Source: Azonexaceae bacterium (lineage in GTDB: Bacteria > Pseudomonadota > Gammaproteobacteria > Burkholderiales > Rhodocyclaceae). From it: 64,000 bases of DNA. The stretch covers positions 1 through 64,000 of the forward strand of contig SSSZ01000029.1 in NCBI GenBank assembly GCA_009469675.1, in the 5' to 3' direction. Each line of letters starts with the position of its first letter. Position 1 is the first letter of the stretch. The position numbers were made by a program, and so were the translations under genes. Positions 1 to 9,007 of this stretch are shown here, piece by piece. The notes beneath the pieces are model-generated. The model was not told the origin of the DNA. It worked only from the letters and a program-made list of their open reading frames with translations, and did no database searches.

Positions 1-765
<765 letters not shown>

Positions 766-769
766 GGCT

Positions 770-1522
770 TCAGGCCCTAAGTTTCCAGCCCCGCTTCAAG
801 AGCCACAGCGTCAGGGAAGACACGGCGACGAAGCTGGCGACGACGACTGCGAGGCTGTTCTGGGGCGCCACGTCGGAGACGCCGAAAAAGCCGTAACGAA
901 AGCCGTCGATCATGTAAAAGACAGGATTGTAATGCGAGACGCGCTGCCAGAATTCGGGCAGCGAATGAATCGAATAGAAAACGCCGGAGAGCATGGTCAG
1001 CGGCATGATGAGGAAATTCTGGAAGGCCGCCAGCTGGTCGAACTTCTCCGCCCAGATGCCGGCGATGACCCCCAGGGCGCCCATGACGGCGCCGCCGCAG
1101 AGGGCGAAAGCCAAGATCCAGAGCGGCGCTTCGATCTGCAGCGGAGCAAACCAGGCGGTCACGACCAGGACGCCCAGGCCGACCATCAGCCCGCGGGCCG
1201 CCGCTGCCAGGACGTAGGCCGCGAAGAAGGCGCCGTAGGAAATCGGTGGCAGGAGGACGAAGACGATGGACCCGGTGACCTTGGACTGGATCAGGCTAGA
1301 CGACGAATTGGCAAAGGCGTTTTGCAGCACCTGCATCATGACCAGACCGGGAACCAGAAATGCCGTGTAGCGGATGCCAAGAACCCGCACATGTTCGTCA
1401 AGGACGTGGCCGAAGATGAGCAGGTAGAGCAGCGCCGTCAGGACCGGCGCGGCGATGGTCTGGAAACTGACTTTCCAGAAGCGCAGCAGTTCCTTGTAGA
1501 AGAGGGTCCAGAAGCTAATCAT
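770..1522 (-). CDS. ABC-2 type transport permease
   Basis: A 250-residue inner-membrane protein of the ABC-2 family (NodJ/DrrB/YadH-like), the membrane half of an exporter whose ATPase is encoded immediately upstream. About six hydrophobic segments are visible, beginning with APVLTALLYLLIFGHVL and including the family-typical stretch NFLIMPLTMLSGVFYSIHSL followed by NPVFYMIDGFRYGFFG. The ATG at 1522 overlaps the ATPase stop (ATGA), so the pair is coupled. The substrate cannot be read from the sequence. Position between mlaB and ibaG suggests an envelope role, but that is inference. Confidence 0.9.
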   Translation of the reverse strand: MISFWTLFYKELLRFWKVSFQTIAAPVLTALLYLLIFGHVLDEHVRVLGIRYTAFLVPGLVMMQVLQNAFANSSSSLIQSKVTGSIVFVLLPPISYGAFFAAYVLAAAARGLMVGLGVLVVTAWFAPLQIEAPLWILAFALCGGAVMGALGVIAGIWAEKFDQLAAFQNFLIMPLTMLSGVFYSIHSLPEFWQRVSHYNPVFYMIDGFRYGFFGVSDVAPQNSLAVVVASFVAVSSLTLWLLKRGWKLRA

Positions 1523-2238
1523 CGATTCATCGCCTGGACGAAGACGTCCTCGAGGGAACCTCCGGGATGGGCGGCCATGAGGTTGGCCGTGGTGTCGAGG
1601 GCGATCACCCCGCCCTGCTTCATCAGGGCGATGCGGCCGCACAGGGCCTCGGCCTCTTCCAGGTAGTGGGTAGTGAGGATGACGGTGTGCCCCTCGCCGT
1701 TGAGCCGGCGGATGAATTGCCAGAGTCCCTGGCGCAACTCGACGTCCACTCCGGCGGTCGGCTCGTCGAGGACGATCACCGGCGGTTTGTGCACCAGGGC
1801 CTGAGCGACCAGGACGCGGCGCTTCATCCCCCCCGAAAGGCGGCGCATATTGACCGCGGCCTTGCCCGTCAGGTCGAGGTTGTGGAGTATCTCGTCGATC
1901 CAGTCGTCGTTGTGGCGCAAGCCGAAATACCCCGACTGGATGCGCAGCGTCTCGCGTACCGAAAAGAAGGGGTCGAACACCAGTTCCTGAGGGACCACCC
2001 CGAGAAGGCGCCGGGCCTCGCGGTAGTCGCGCCCGACGTCGCGCCCCAACACCGATAGCGTCCCGGAATCGGGGCGGACAAGGCCGGCCAGACAGGAGAT
2101 CAAGGTCGTCTTGCCGGCACCGTTGGGGCCGAGCAGGCCGAAAAACTCGCCCTCGGCAATCTCCAGGGAAACGCCGGCCAGGGCCGTCAGGGCGCCGAAA
2201 CGCTTGACCACATCGACGATGGAAACCGCGGTACCCAT
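1519..2238 (-). CDS. ABC transporter ATP-binding protein (exporter type)
   Basis: The nucleotide-binding subunit for the ABC-2 permease. It has Walker A (GPNGAGKTTL), signature (LSGGMKRR) and Walker B with catalytic Glu (VIVLDEPTAGVD), followed by the H-loop TTHYLEEAE. I place the start at the ATG at 2238 (MGTAVSIVDVV), preceded by a purine-rich GAGGGGTGGGG stretch. A longer reading up to 2322 would run through the mlaB coding region and lacks family similarity. Length 239 aa is slightly short compared with 300-residue CcmA/NodI-type subunits, with the C-terminal extension missing. Confidence 0.9.
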   Translation of the reverse strand: MGTAVSIVDVVKRFGALTALAGVSLEIAEGEFFGLLGPNGAGKTTLISCLAGLVRPDSGTLSVLGRDVGRDYREARRLLGVVPQELVFDPFFSVRETLRIQSGYFGLRHNDDWIDEILHNLDLTGKAAVNMRRLSGGMKRRVLVAQALVHKPPVIVLDEPTAGVDVELRQGLWQFIRRLNGEGHTVILTTHYLEEAEALCGRIALMKQGGVIALDTTANLMAAHPGGSLEDVFVQAMNR

Positions 2239-2248
2239 ACCCCACCCC

Positions 2249-2530
2249 TCAGACGAGGGGGAGCAGATCGACGACGCCGTAGAGGTCCGCCAGGGAACGC
2301 ACGCCCGCCGGCGTGTTGGCAAAGGCCAGGCGACGGCCGCTGGCTTCGGCCAGCCGCAGCCAGCCGAGCATCACCGCCAGGGCGGAGGAATCCGCTTCGG
2401 TTACGGCGCCGAGATCGATCACTTCGTCGGCCTGGGCGAAAACAGAACGGCCTGCTTCCAGCAGGCCGCAGGCGTTGGCCATCACCATCGGCACGGTGAC
2501 GTGCAGACCGGCCCCTTGCCGTTCGATCAT
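2249..2530 (-). CDS. mlaB: STAS-domain protein MlaB
   Basis: A 93-residue cytoplasmic STAS protein that stabilises the MlaFE ATPase complex of the phospholipid transport machine. It contains the STAS-type segment VIDLGAVTEADSSALAVMLG, with the conserved D-S-S-A pattern that in homologues contacts MlaF. The ATG at 2530 overlaps the mlaC stop codon (ATGA). It is the sixth gene of the mla block here, in the order F-E-D-A-C-B. Confidence 0.9.
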   Translation of the reverse strand: MIERQGAGLHVTVPMVMANACGLLEAGRSVFAQADEVIDLGAVTEADSSALAVMLGWLRLAEASGRRLAFANTPAGVRSLADLYGVVDLLPLV

Positions 2531-3150
2531 TTTTTCTCGGCCTTGGCGGTCCCGGATTCAAGGGATTTGTTCTTGCTCGCCAGGGAGGCGATGAGGCCGT
2601 CGAGGCCGCCGTTGCGTACCTCCTGGGCAAACTGTTCGCGATAGTTGGTGACCAGGCTGATGCCGGCCACCACCACGTCGTAGACCTTCCAGCCGGCCTC
2701 GCCCTTTTCCAGGTTGTAATCGAGCTGGACGGGCTTGTTGCCGGGCTGGTGAATTTCAGTCCGCACCAGGACGTCGGTGGCCCCGGCCGGCAGGGTGAAG
2801 GGCTTGTACTTGATCGCTTCGTTCCTGTAGGCGGTGAGCGAGTTGGAGTAGGTGCGCACGAGCAGCGTCTTGAACTCCTGGGTCAGGCGCTCCTGCTGCT
2901 GTGGCGTGGCCTTGCGCCATTCCTTGCCGAGGGCCAGGGCGGTCATGTGCTGGAAGTTGAAATGGGGAAGCACCTTGGCGTCGACCAGTTCGATGGCCTT
3001 CCGGGCATTGCCGTTCTGAATGTCCTTGTCTTTGCGGACGATTTCGAGAACTTCGTCGGTAACCCGCTTGACCAGGGCATCGGGGGCTTCCTGGGCGGCC
3101 ACGGAGGCGGCGACAAAACCAAAAAACAGGCAGGCGAACAGGCGTTTCAT
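2527..3150 (-). CDS. mlaC: Periplasmic phospholipid-binding protein MlaC
   Basis: A 207-residue periplasmic shuttle that carries phospholipid between the outer-membrane MlaA complex and the inner-membrane MlaFEDB complex. It has an N-terminal signal peptide (MKRLFACLFFGFVAASVAAQ) and the MlaC/Ttg2D-fold signatures PHFNFQHMTALALG, LLVRTYSNSLTAY, and WKVYDVVVAGISLVTNYREQF. A TTG 9 bases further upstream is in frame, but the ATG at 3150 is better spaced from the AAAGG motif. The C-terminus is Lys-rich. Confidence 0.95.
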   Translation of the reverse strand: MKRLFACLFFGFVAASVAAQEAPDALVKRVTDEVLEIVRKDKDIQNGNARKAIELVDAKVLPHFNFQHMTALALGKEWRKATPQQQERLTQEFKTLLVRTYSNSLTAYRNEAIKYKPFTLPAGATDVLVRTEIHQPGNKPVQLDYNLEKGEAGWKVYDVVVAGISLVTNYREQFAQEVRNGGLDGLIASLASKNKSLESGTAKAEKK

Positions 3151-3177
3151 GCGGAGCAAACCTTTGTTGGGGCGGGA

Positions 3178-3915
3178 TCAGTCTTCGAGTTGTCGCGGCG
3201 GATTGCCGTCGTAGATTTGGCTGCGGCGCCGCTGCAGGTAGGCGTCGCGGATGTAGGAATATTTGTCGAGGGCCGCCTCCTCGACCACCTTGTCGGCGGG
3301 AAGCAGGCTAGCACGGACGTCCACGAAGCGCACCAGGTAGGTGCTGTTGCGCACCGGAATGTTGTCGATGCCCCAGCGGACCGGGTCGGCATAGGCGTCG
3401 ACAGCGAAGCCGCCGGTATCGCGCAGGGTGCGCGAGCCGATGATCGGCCAGAAGAGGTAGCCGCCATCGCCGACGCCCCAGCGGGCCAGGGTCTGGCCGA
3501 AATCCTCGTCGTGTTTCTCAAAACCCATTTCGCTGGCCACGTCGAAGAGTCCGAAGATGCCGATGGTCGAATTGATGAGGAGGCGGGCGAGGTCGCTGGC
3601 GCCGTCGGCCGGCTTGCCCTGCAGGCCGTTGTTGATGCCGATCCAGAGGTCACCGACATTGCCGAAGAAATTGCCGACGCCGGCCTTGACCGGCAGCGGC
3701 ACGGCGGCGTCGTAGCCCTTGGCGAGCGGCTTGGCAAGAACGGTATCGATCCCCTCGTTGACCGAGAACATGGCTCGGTTGAAGCCTTCGTAGGGATCCT
3801 TCGGGTTGTTCGCCGTGCTGGCACACCCGGAAACGAGGGCCGCCAGGGCGCAGGCGCCGAGAGCGAGGCGCCGGCTCCGTCGGGGATCGCGATTCTTGTT
3901 GTCGTTGGCCATCAC
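3178..3915 (-). CDS. mlaA: Outer-membrane lipoprotein MlaA (VacJ)
   Basis: The outer-membrane part of the Mla system, which removes phospholipid mislocalised to the outer leaflet. 245 aa, with a lipoprotein signal peptide ending in the lipobox LVSGC and the family motifs DPYEGFNRAMFSVNEGID, NFFGNVGDLWIGINN, and DFGQTLARWGVGDGGYLFWPI. The start is GTG at 3915 overlapping the mlaD stop (GTGA), or the ATG three bases on. In enteric bacteria mlaA is unlinked; its position inside the operon between mlaD and mlaC is the arrangement seen in several betaproteobacteria. Confidence 0.95.
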   Translation of the reverse strand: MMANDNKNRDPRRSRRLALGACALAALVSGCASTANNPKDPYEGFNRAMFSVNEGIDTVLAKPLAKGYDAAVPLPVKAGVGNFFGNVGDLWIGINNGLQGKPADGASDLARLLINSTIGIFGLFDVASEMGFEKHDEDFGQTLARWGVGDGGYLFWPIIGSRTLRDTGGFAVDAYADPVRWGIDNIPVRNSTYLVRFVDVRASLLPADKVVEEAALDKYSYIRDAYLQRRRSQIYDGNPPRQLED

Positions 3916-4382
3916 TGTTTTTCCTGTCCTTCCGCCGCCTTGTTGAAGAGGAACTGGCTAATCATCTTTTCCAGCACCACCGCCGACTGGGTCTTGGCAA
4001 TGGCGTCGCCGGCATTGAGCATCTTTTCGTCGCCTCCGGCGTCAAGCCCGACGTATTGTTCGCCAAGCAGACCGGAGGTGTACACCGAAGCGAAAGTATC
4101 CTTGGGGAAACGGTAGCGCTGGTCGATCTTGAGGGTCACCACGGCTTCGTAGGTCTTGCTATCGAACTGGATGTCGTCGATGCGCCCGACCACGACCCCG
4201 GCGCTTTTCACCGGCCCCCGCACTTTCAGTCCGCCGATGTTATCAAACTTGGCGGTCAGGACGTAGCTTTCGGACAAATGAGCAGTGGAAAGATTCCCCA
4301 CCTTCAGCGCCAAAAACAACAGGGCGGCGATGCCGATGGCAACGAAAATGCCAACCCAGAGGTCAACGACGGAACGGTTCAT
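3912..4382 (-). CDS. mlaD: MCE-domain protein MlaD
   Basis: The inner-membrane-anchored MCE protein that forms the hexameric periplasmic ring of the MlaFEDB complex. 156 aa: one N-terminal transmembrane helix (VDLWVGIFVAIGIAALLFLAL) and a single MCE domain with the typical DNIGGLKVRGPVKSAGVVVG and YTSGLLGEQYVGLDAGG motifs. The C-terminal VLEKMISQFLF is the amphipathic tail that lines the pore in MlaD homologues. Start ATG overlaps the mlaE stop (ATGA). Confidence 0.95.
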   Translation of the reverse strand: MNRSVVDLWVGIFVAIGIAALLFLALKVGNLSTAHLSESYVLTAKFDNIGGLKVRGPVKSAGVVVGRIDDIQFDSKTYEAVVTLKIDQRYRFPKDTFASVYTSGLLGEQYVGLDAGGDEKMLNAGDAIAKTQSAVVLEKMISQFLFNKAAEGQEKQ

Positions 4383-5173
4383 GAGGTTCCCCGGAACATA
4401 AACGAAGTGAGGACGAAATCGAGCGCCAGGATGGCCAGGGCGGAGGTCACCACGGTACGGGTGATGGCGCGGGAGACCCCCTCCGCCGTCGGCACCGAGT
4501 CGTAACCCTCGAAAACGGCGATGAGCGACACGGCGACGCCGAAAACGAAACTTTTCACCACGCCGTTCCAGACGTCGTAGCGAAAATCGACCGAGGCCTG
4601 CATCTGGGACCAGAAGGCCCCATCGTCGACACCGATGAAGACCACGCCGATGAGCCAGCCGCCGAGCACCCCCATGGCGGAAAACAGCGCCGCCAGAAGG
4701 GGCATGGAGATGACGCCGCCCCAGAAGCGGGGCGCCACCACCCGGGCGATCGGGTTGACCGCCATCATGTCCATGGCCTTCAACTGTTCCGTCGCCTTCA
4801 TCAGGCCGATTTCGGCGGTGACCGACGAGCCGGCCCGGGAGGCGAAGAGGAGCGCCGCCACCACCGGCCCCAGTTCGCGGGTCAGCGAAAGGGCGACGAG
4901 CACCCCGAGGGCTTCGGTGGACCCGTAGCGCTGCAGGGTTTCGTAGCCCTGCAGACCGAGGACCAGGCCGACGAAAAGCCCCGAAACAAGAATAATGAGC
5001 AGCGACAGGACACCGCTCACGAAGACTTCGCGCAGGGTGAGATGGAGGCGGCGGAAGGATGCCCCCGAGAACATCAGGATGGCGAACAGGAAGCGGCTGG
5101 CGAAACCCAGGCGCCAGACCCCGTTGACCATGCCGCGGCCCAGCCGGCGCAAGGGATCGATGCGCTCAGGCAC
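4379..5173 (-). CDS. mlaE: Phospholipid ABC transporter permease MlaE
   Basis: The 264-residue membrane permease of MlaFEDB. It shows the MlaE-family permease core GLVLGLQGYETLQRYGS, LTRELGPVVAALLFASRAGSS, EIGLMKATEQLKAMDMMAVNP, and five to six membrane segments. The start is the GTG at 5173 (VPERIDPL), which overlaps the mlaF stop by 8 bases; longer readings run back through mlaF in another frame. Confidence 0.94.
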   Translation of the reverse strand: MPERIDPLRRLGRGMVNGVWRLGFASRFLFAILMFSGASFRRLHLTLREVFVSGVLSLLIILVSGLFVGLVLGLQGYETLQRYGSTEALGVLVALSLTRELGPVVAALLFASRAGSSVTAEIGLMKATEQLKAMDMMAVNPIARVVAPRFWGGVISMPLLAALFSAMGVLGGWLIGVVFIGVDDGAFWSQMQASVDFRYDVWNGVVKSFVFGVAVSLIAVFEGYDSVPTAEGVSRAITRTVVTSALAILALDFVLTSFMFRGTS

Positions 5174-5975
5174 GGGCCGCCCCCAGGAATTCGTCCCGGG
5201 CCTTGGGCGCCGGGTAGTCGAACCGCACCGGGCCGTCGACCTCGGCATGGACGAACTGGTGCACAAAGGGATGGCGGGAAGCCCGGATCTCGTCCGGCGT
5301 ACCCTGGGCGACGATGCGCCCTTCGGCGACGAAATAGATGTAATCGACGATGAGGAGCGACTCCTGGACGTCGTGGGTGACCATGATCGAGGTGGCGCCG
5401 AGGGCGTCGTTGAGCTTTCGGATCAACTGGCCGATCACCCCGAGGGCGATGGGGTCGAGGCCGGTGAAGGGCTCGTCGTACATGATGAGCAGGGGATCGA
5501 GGGCGACCGCCCGAGCCAGCGCAACGCGCCGCGCCATGCCCCCCGAGAGTTCGTTGGGCATCAGGCGGTGGGCGCCGCGCAGGCCGACCGCCTCGAGCTT
5601 CATCAGCACCAAGTCGCGGATCATCGATTCCGAAAGGTCGGTATGCTCGCGCAGCGGGAAAGCCACATTGTCGAAAACCGAGATATCGGTGAACAGGGCG
5701 CCGAACTGGAAAAGCATGCCCATCTTGCGCCGCACCCGGTAGAGTTCGGCGTGGCCCATTTGCGAGATGCGATGTTCGCCCAGGCGGATTTCGCCGCGGG
5801 TCGCCTTCAACTGGCCGCCGATGCAGCGCAGCAGCGTCGTCTTGCCGCAACCCGACCCGCCCATGATCGCCACCACCTTGCCCCGCGGGATCTTCATATC
5901 GATCCCCTGGAGCACCGGCCGGCCGTCGTAGGTGAAATGCAAGTCTTCGATGTCGACCAGGTTGTCGGCGGGCAA
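5166..5975 (-). CDS. mlaF: Phospholipid ABC transporter ATPase MlaF
   Basis: The ATP-binding subunit of the Mla complex and the first gene of the operon. 269 aa with Walker A GGSGCGKTT, Q-loop MLFQFGALFTD, signature LSGGMARR, Walker B LLIMYDEPFTGLDP and H-loop VTHDVQES. The start codon is TTG at 5975 (MPADNLVDIE), preceded by an AAAGGA ribosome-binding motif at good spacing. The C-terminal extension after HPFVHQFV matches the tail that contacts MlaB in homologues. The divergent gene at 6076 shares the upstream region. Confidence 0.95.
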   Translation of the reverse strand: MPADNLVDIEDLHFTYDGRPVLQGIDMKIPRGKVVAIMGGSGCGKTTLLRCIGGQLKATRGEIRLGEHRISQMGHAELYRVRRKMGMLFQFGALFTDISVFDNVAFPLREHTDLSESMIRDLVLMKLEAVGLRGAHRLMPNELSGGMARRVALARAVALDPLLIMYDEPFTGLDPIALGVIGQLIRKLNDALGATSIMVTHDVQESLLIVDYIYFVAEGRIVAQGTPDEIRASRHPFVHQFVHAEVDGPVRFDYPAPKARDEFLGAARA

Positions 5976-6042
5976 AACGCTGTCCTTTGAAAAGATTCGT
6001 ATATTATCAGAAGGTGCTGCCGGTCCCGAGCGATGCCGGCGC

Positions 6043-6048
6043 TATAAT
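6043..6048 (+). promoter_or_regulatory. Perfect -10 hexamer (TATAAT) in the mlaF / response-regulator divergent region
   Basis: TATAAT followed by a CCCG discriminator lies upstream of the sigma54 response regulator gene; the predicted start of transcription is about 6055. No good -35 hexamer is visible at 16-18 bases upstream. Transcription from here would leave a leader of only about 20 bases before the TTG start at 6076. Confidence 0.5.
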
Positions 6049-6075
6049 CCCGTGAAATATTACACGGTCCGCACC

Positions 6076-7515
6076 TTGACTCCACCCGGCGCCAAACCCC
6101 TGCTGCTGCTCGTCGACGACGACCCGCTCATCAGCGACTCCCTCGGTTTCGCCCTGGCGCGGGATTTTGAAGTCCTGACCAGCCATTCGCGCCCCCACTG
6201 CCTGCAGATCCTGCGGCAGCTCAAACAGGCGCCGGAAGCCGCCATCGTCGACCTCGGCCTGCCCCCCCTGCCCCATCGGCCCGACGAGGGATTCGCCCTG
6301 ATCGGCGACCTCCTGGCCTTCGCCCCGGCCCTGAAGATCGTCGTCCTCTCCGGCCAGAACGGCGAGGAAAACGCCCGCCACGCCCGCACCCTGGGGGCCA
6401 TCGATTTCGTCGGCAAACCCTGCGACCCCGGCGATCTGCTCAAACTCCTGCGCCAGGCCCTGGCCTTCCGGCCCGCCCCGCTCGAAGCGGCCGGCCCCGG
6501 CGAGGGCCGCGGCCTGATCGGCGACAGCCTGCCGCTCCAGCGCCTGCGCCTGCAGATCGCCCAGTACGGCGATTCCAACTTCCCCATCCTCATCGAAGGC
6601 GAATCGGGCAGCGGCAAGGACGTGGTGGCGAGCGCCTGCCTGCACCGCCTGACGCGGCGCCGCGACCGCCCATTCCTCGCCCTCAACTGCGCCGCCATCT
6701 CCCCCAACCTGGTGGAACCCACCCTCTTCGGCTACGCCCGGGGGGCCTTCACCGGCGCCAACGCCGCCAAGTCAGGTTATTTCGAAGACGCCGGCGAAGG
6801 CACCCTGTTTCTCGACGAAATCGGCGAGTTGCCCCTGGACCTCCAGCCCAAGCTGCTGCGTGTCCTGGAAAACGGCGAATTCCAACGGGTCGGCGAAACC
6901 CAGACGCGGACGTCGAAGGCCCGCATCATCGCCGCCACCAACCGCGACCTGCGAAAGGAGGTCAAGGCCGGCCGCTTCCGCGCCGATCTGTTCCACCGCC
7001 TCTCGGTATTCACCATCAACGTGCCGCCCCTGCGGGAAATGGGCGACGACCGCCTCGTCCTGCTCGCCCATTTCTGCCGCCTCTACGCCGACCAGGCCCA
7101 GGTCCGCCCCTTCGCCCTCGACGCCGGCGCCGAAGCGATGTGGGTCGCCTACGCCTTTCCTGGCAATGTGCGGGAACTACGCAACATCGTCATCCGCCTC
7201 ACCGCCAAATACCCCGGCCGGACCATCGGCCCGGCGGAACTCGCCGGCGAACTCGACGAGGGCGACGAACCGCGCCCGCCGCCGGCCGGAGCGGCCCTGG
7301 CCGCTTCCGACCTGGAAAGCATCACCAAGGCGGCCGCCCAGCACCTGCGCCAGCACGACCAGGTCGACCTCGACGCCGCCCTCGCGCTCTGGGAGCGCGG
7401 CTACATCGAAGCCGCCCTGCAGCTCAGCAACGGCAACGTCAGCCAGGCGGCGCGGCGCCTGGGCATCAACCGCACCACTTTGTACAACCGCATGGCCGGG
7501 GGAGGGCGGGGATGA
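6076..7515 (+). CDS. Sigma54-dependent response regulator (receiver-AAA+-Fis), PrsR/NtrC-like
   Basis: An enhancer-binding transcription activator for RpoN promoters. About 479 aa in three parts: an intact receiver (acidic pair VDDDP, phospho-acceptor in [10 protein letters not shown] at about residue 59, switch Ser in VVLSGQ, Lys in FVGKP); a sigma54-interaction AAA+ domain with GESGSGKD, the GAFTGA loop (about residues 222-227) and LFLDEIGEL; and a Fis-type HTH ([20 protein letters not shown]). I prefer the TTG at 6076 (reading [16 protein letters not shown]), which matches the short N-terminus of the family; GTG at 6052 is also in frame. It heads the pilus locus and is 27 bases from the next gene. 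Its likely kinase partner is the gene at 20426-22129, by inference. Confidence 0.88.
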   Translation: MTPPGAKPLLLLVDDDPLISDSLGFALARDFEVLTSHSRPHCLQILRQLKQAPEAAIVDLGLPPLPHRPDEGFALIGDLLAFAPALKIVVLSGQNGEENARHARTLGAIDFVGKPCDPGDLLKLLRQALAFRPAPLEAAGPGEGRGLIGDSLPLQRLRLQIAQYGDSNFPILIEGESGSGKDVVASACLHRLTRRRDRPFLALNCAAISPNLVEPTLFGYARGAFTGANAAKSGYFEDAGEGTLFLDEIGELPLDLQPKLLRVLENGEFQRVGETQTRTSKARIIAATNRDLRKEVKAGRFRADLFHRLSVFTINVPPLREMGDDRLVLLAHFCRLYADQAQVRPFALDAGAEAMWVAYAFPGNVRELRNIVIRLTAKYPGRTIGPAELAGELDEGDEPRPPPAGAALAASDLESITKAAAQHLRQHDQVDLDAALALWERGYIEAALQLSNGNVSQAARRLGINRTTLYNRMAGGGRG

Positions 7516-7542
7516 ACCCAGTCCGCCGGCAGGAGGCCTGAC

Positions 7543-8907
7543 ATGAGCCTCTACCTCGCCCATTTCGGCCTCGCCGAGCCACCCTTTCGCATCACCCCCC
7601 ATACGGACTTCTTCTTCGCCGGCGCCAACCGCGGCCCCACCCTCGACGCCCTGATCTACGCCATCACCCAGGACGAGGGCATCGTCAAAGTCACCGGCGA
7701 GGTGGGCAGCGGCAAAACGATGCTCTGCCGCATGCTGCTGGAAAAACTCCCGGCCGAGGTGGAAACCCTCTACCTCGCCAACCCCTCCCTGTCGCGGCAG
7801 GAAATCCTCGGCGCCATCGCCGACGAACTGGGCATTCCCGCCACCGGCCAGACCACCCACTCCCTGACCCGCGCCCTGCAGGATGCACTGGTCGCCCGCT
7901 ACGCCCAGGGCAAGCGGGTCGTCGTCCTGATCGACGAAGCCCATGCCATGCCGGCCGAATCCCTTGAGGAGGTGCGCCTCCTCTCCAACCTGGAAGCCAA
8001 GAGCAACAAGCTTCTGCAGATCGCCCTCTTCGCCCAGCCCGAACTCGACGAACGCTTGGCCGCCAGCACCATGCGGCAACTGCGCGAACGCATCACCCAG
8101 CATTTCGTCCTCGACCCGCTCAAACCGGGCGACGTCGCCGCCTACCTCGAATTCCGCCTGCGGGCGGCGGGCTACCGCGGCCCCAACCCCTTCGCCGAGC
8201 GCGCCGTCGAGCTGATCGCCAAGGCTTCCGAAGGGCTTTCCCGGCGCGTCAACATCCTGGCCGACAAGGCGCTTCTCGCCGCCTATTCGGCAGGCACCCA
8301 CCGCATCGGCCAGGACGAAGTGCAAACCGCCATCCGCGACGCCCGCTTCTCGCCCCTCGGCACCCCCGGCCCCCGCGGCGGCATGGCGCCTTTGGCCTGG
8401 ATCGGCGTCGGCGCCGCCCTTGCCGCTCTGGTCGGAATCCTCATCTACGCCCTCGGCCCGCCCGCCGACCCGCCCGGACCCGAAGGCGCCGCCCCGGCGC
8501 CGGCCCCGGCGACCCAGGCCGCCCCGGCGCCCCAGGCCGCCCCGCCCAACCCGGGCAAACTGGACCGCCCATCCGCCGAACCGCACTTCGGCCCGCTGAC
8601 CCAGCGTTACCTGGCGAATTTCGAACCCTGGCTGGGCAGCGCGGCGCCCAAGCGCTATTTCATCCAGCTCTACGCCACCAATGCCGGCAACGCCGGCGAC
8701 CTCGAGGCCCTGCTCCGCCGCCACCAGGCCCTGCTCGATCCGGAGCAGGTGCGCGCCTACCGTTCCGACCGCTCGGGCCGCGACCGCCTGGGCCTGATCC
8801 TGGGCGAATACGAAAGCCGCGAAGCGGCCCTGGCGGCCATCGCCGAACTGCCGGAGGCATTGCGCCACCTGCAGCCTTACCCGCGGCAAGTTGCGCGCCT
8901 GCAGTAG
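7543..8907 (+). CDS. ExeA/MshM-like AAA ATPase with C-terminal SPOR domain
   Basis: 454 aa. N-terminal GspA/ExeA-type ATPase opening with the family signature YLAHFGLAEPPFRITPHTDF, Walker A GEVGSGKTML and Walker B VVVLIDEAHAM; then one transmembrane helix (about residues 281-302), an Ala/Pro-rich periplasmic linker, and a C-terminal region (about 370-450: YFIQLYATNAG ... LGLILGEYESREAALAAI) with the pattern of a SPOR peptidoglycan-binding domain. ExeA-type proteins help place the secretin in the cell wall; SPOR binds denuded glycan strands. RBS AGGAGG precedes the ATG. It sits directly before the secretin gene, consistent with that role. Confidence 0.87.
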   Translation: MSLYLAHFGLAEPPFRITPHTDFFFAGANRGPTLDALIYAITQDEGIVKVTGEVGSGKTMLCRMLLEKLPAEVETLYLANPSLSRQEILGAIADELGIPATGQTTHSLTRALQDALVARYAQGKRVVVLIDEAHAMPAESLEEVRLLSNLEAKSNKLLQIALFAQPELDERLAASTMRQLRERITQHFVLDPLKPGDVAAYLEFRLRAAGYRGPNPFAERAVELIAKASEGLSRRVNILADKALLAAYSAGTHRIGQDEVQTAIRDARFSPLGTPGPRGGMAPLAWIGVGAALAALVGILIYALGPPADPPGPEGAAPAPAPATQAAPAPQAAPPNPGKLDRPSAEPHFGPLTQRYLANFEPWLGSAAPKRYFIQLYATNAGNAGDLEALLRRHQALLDPEQVRAYRSDRSGRDRLGLILGEYESREAALAAIAELPEALRHLQPYPRQVARLQ

Positions 8908-8970
8908 CGGTGTCGGACCTGAAGACAGGTAAGCTAGCCATGCTAAGATGCTGTGATTCTGCCGGAGGGA

Positions 8971-8987
8971 GAGCGCCCAGGGCGCTC
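8971..8987 (+). other. Short perfect inverted repeat upstream of the secretin gene
   Basis: Arms GAGCGCCC and GGGCGCTC around a single A, followed by ATTTTG, in the 100-base gap between the AAA-SPOR gene and the secretin gene. It could be an attenuator or mRNA processing hairpin setting secretin expression apart from the upstream gene; the T-run is too short for a confident terminator. Confidence 0.4.
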
Positions 8988-9007
8988 ATTTTGAACGAGG
9001 GAAAGGG

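Noticed and set aside
1519-2322. Longer start for the ABC ATPase at 2322
   Set aside because: The extra 28 residues read through the mlaB gene out of frame and are not family-like; the ATG at 2238 has a good RBS.
7177-8889. A 570-codon minus-strand frame opposite the AAA-SPOR gene
   Set aside because: Shadow of the plus-strand gene; no recognisable domain and no RBS.
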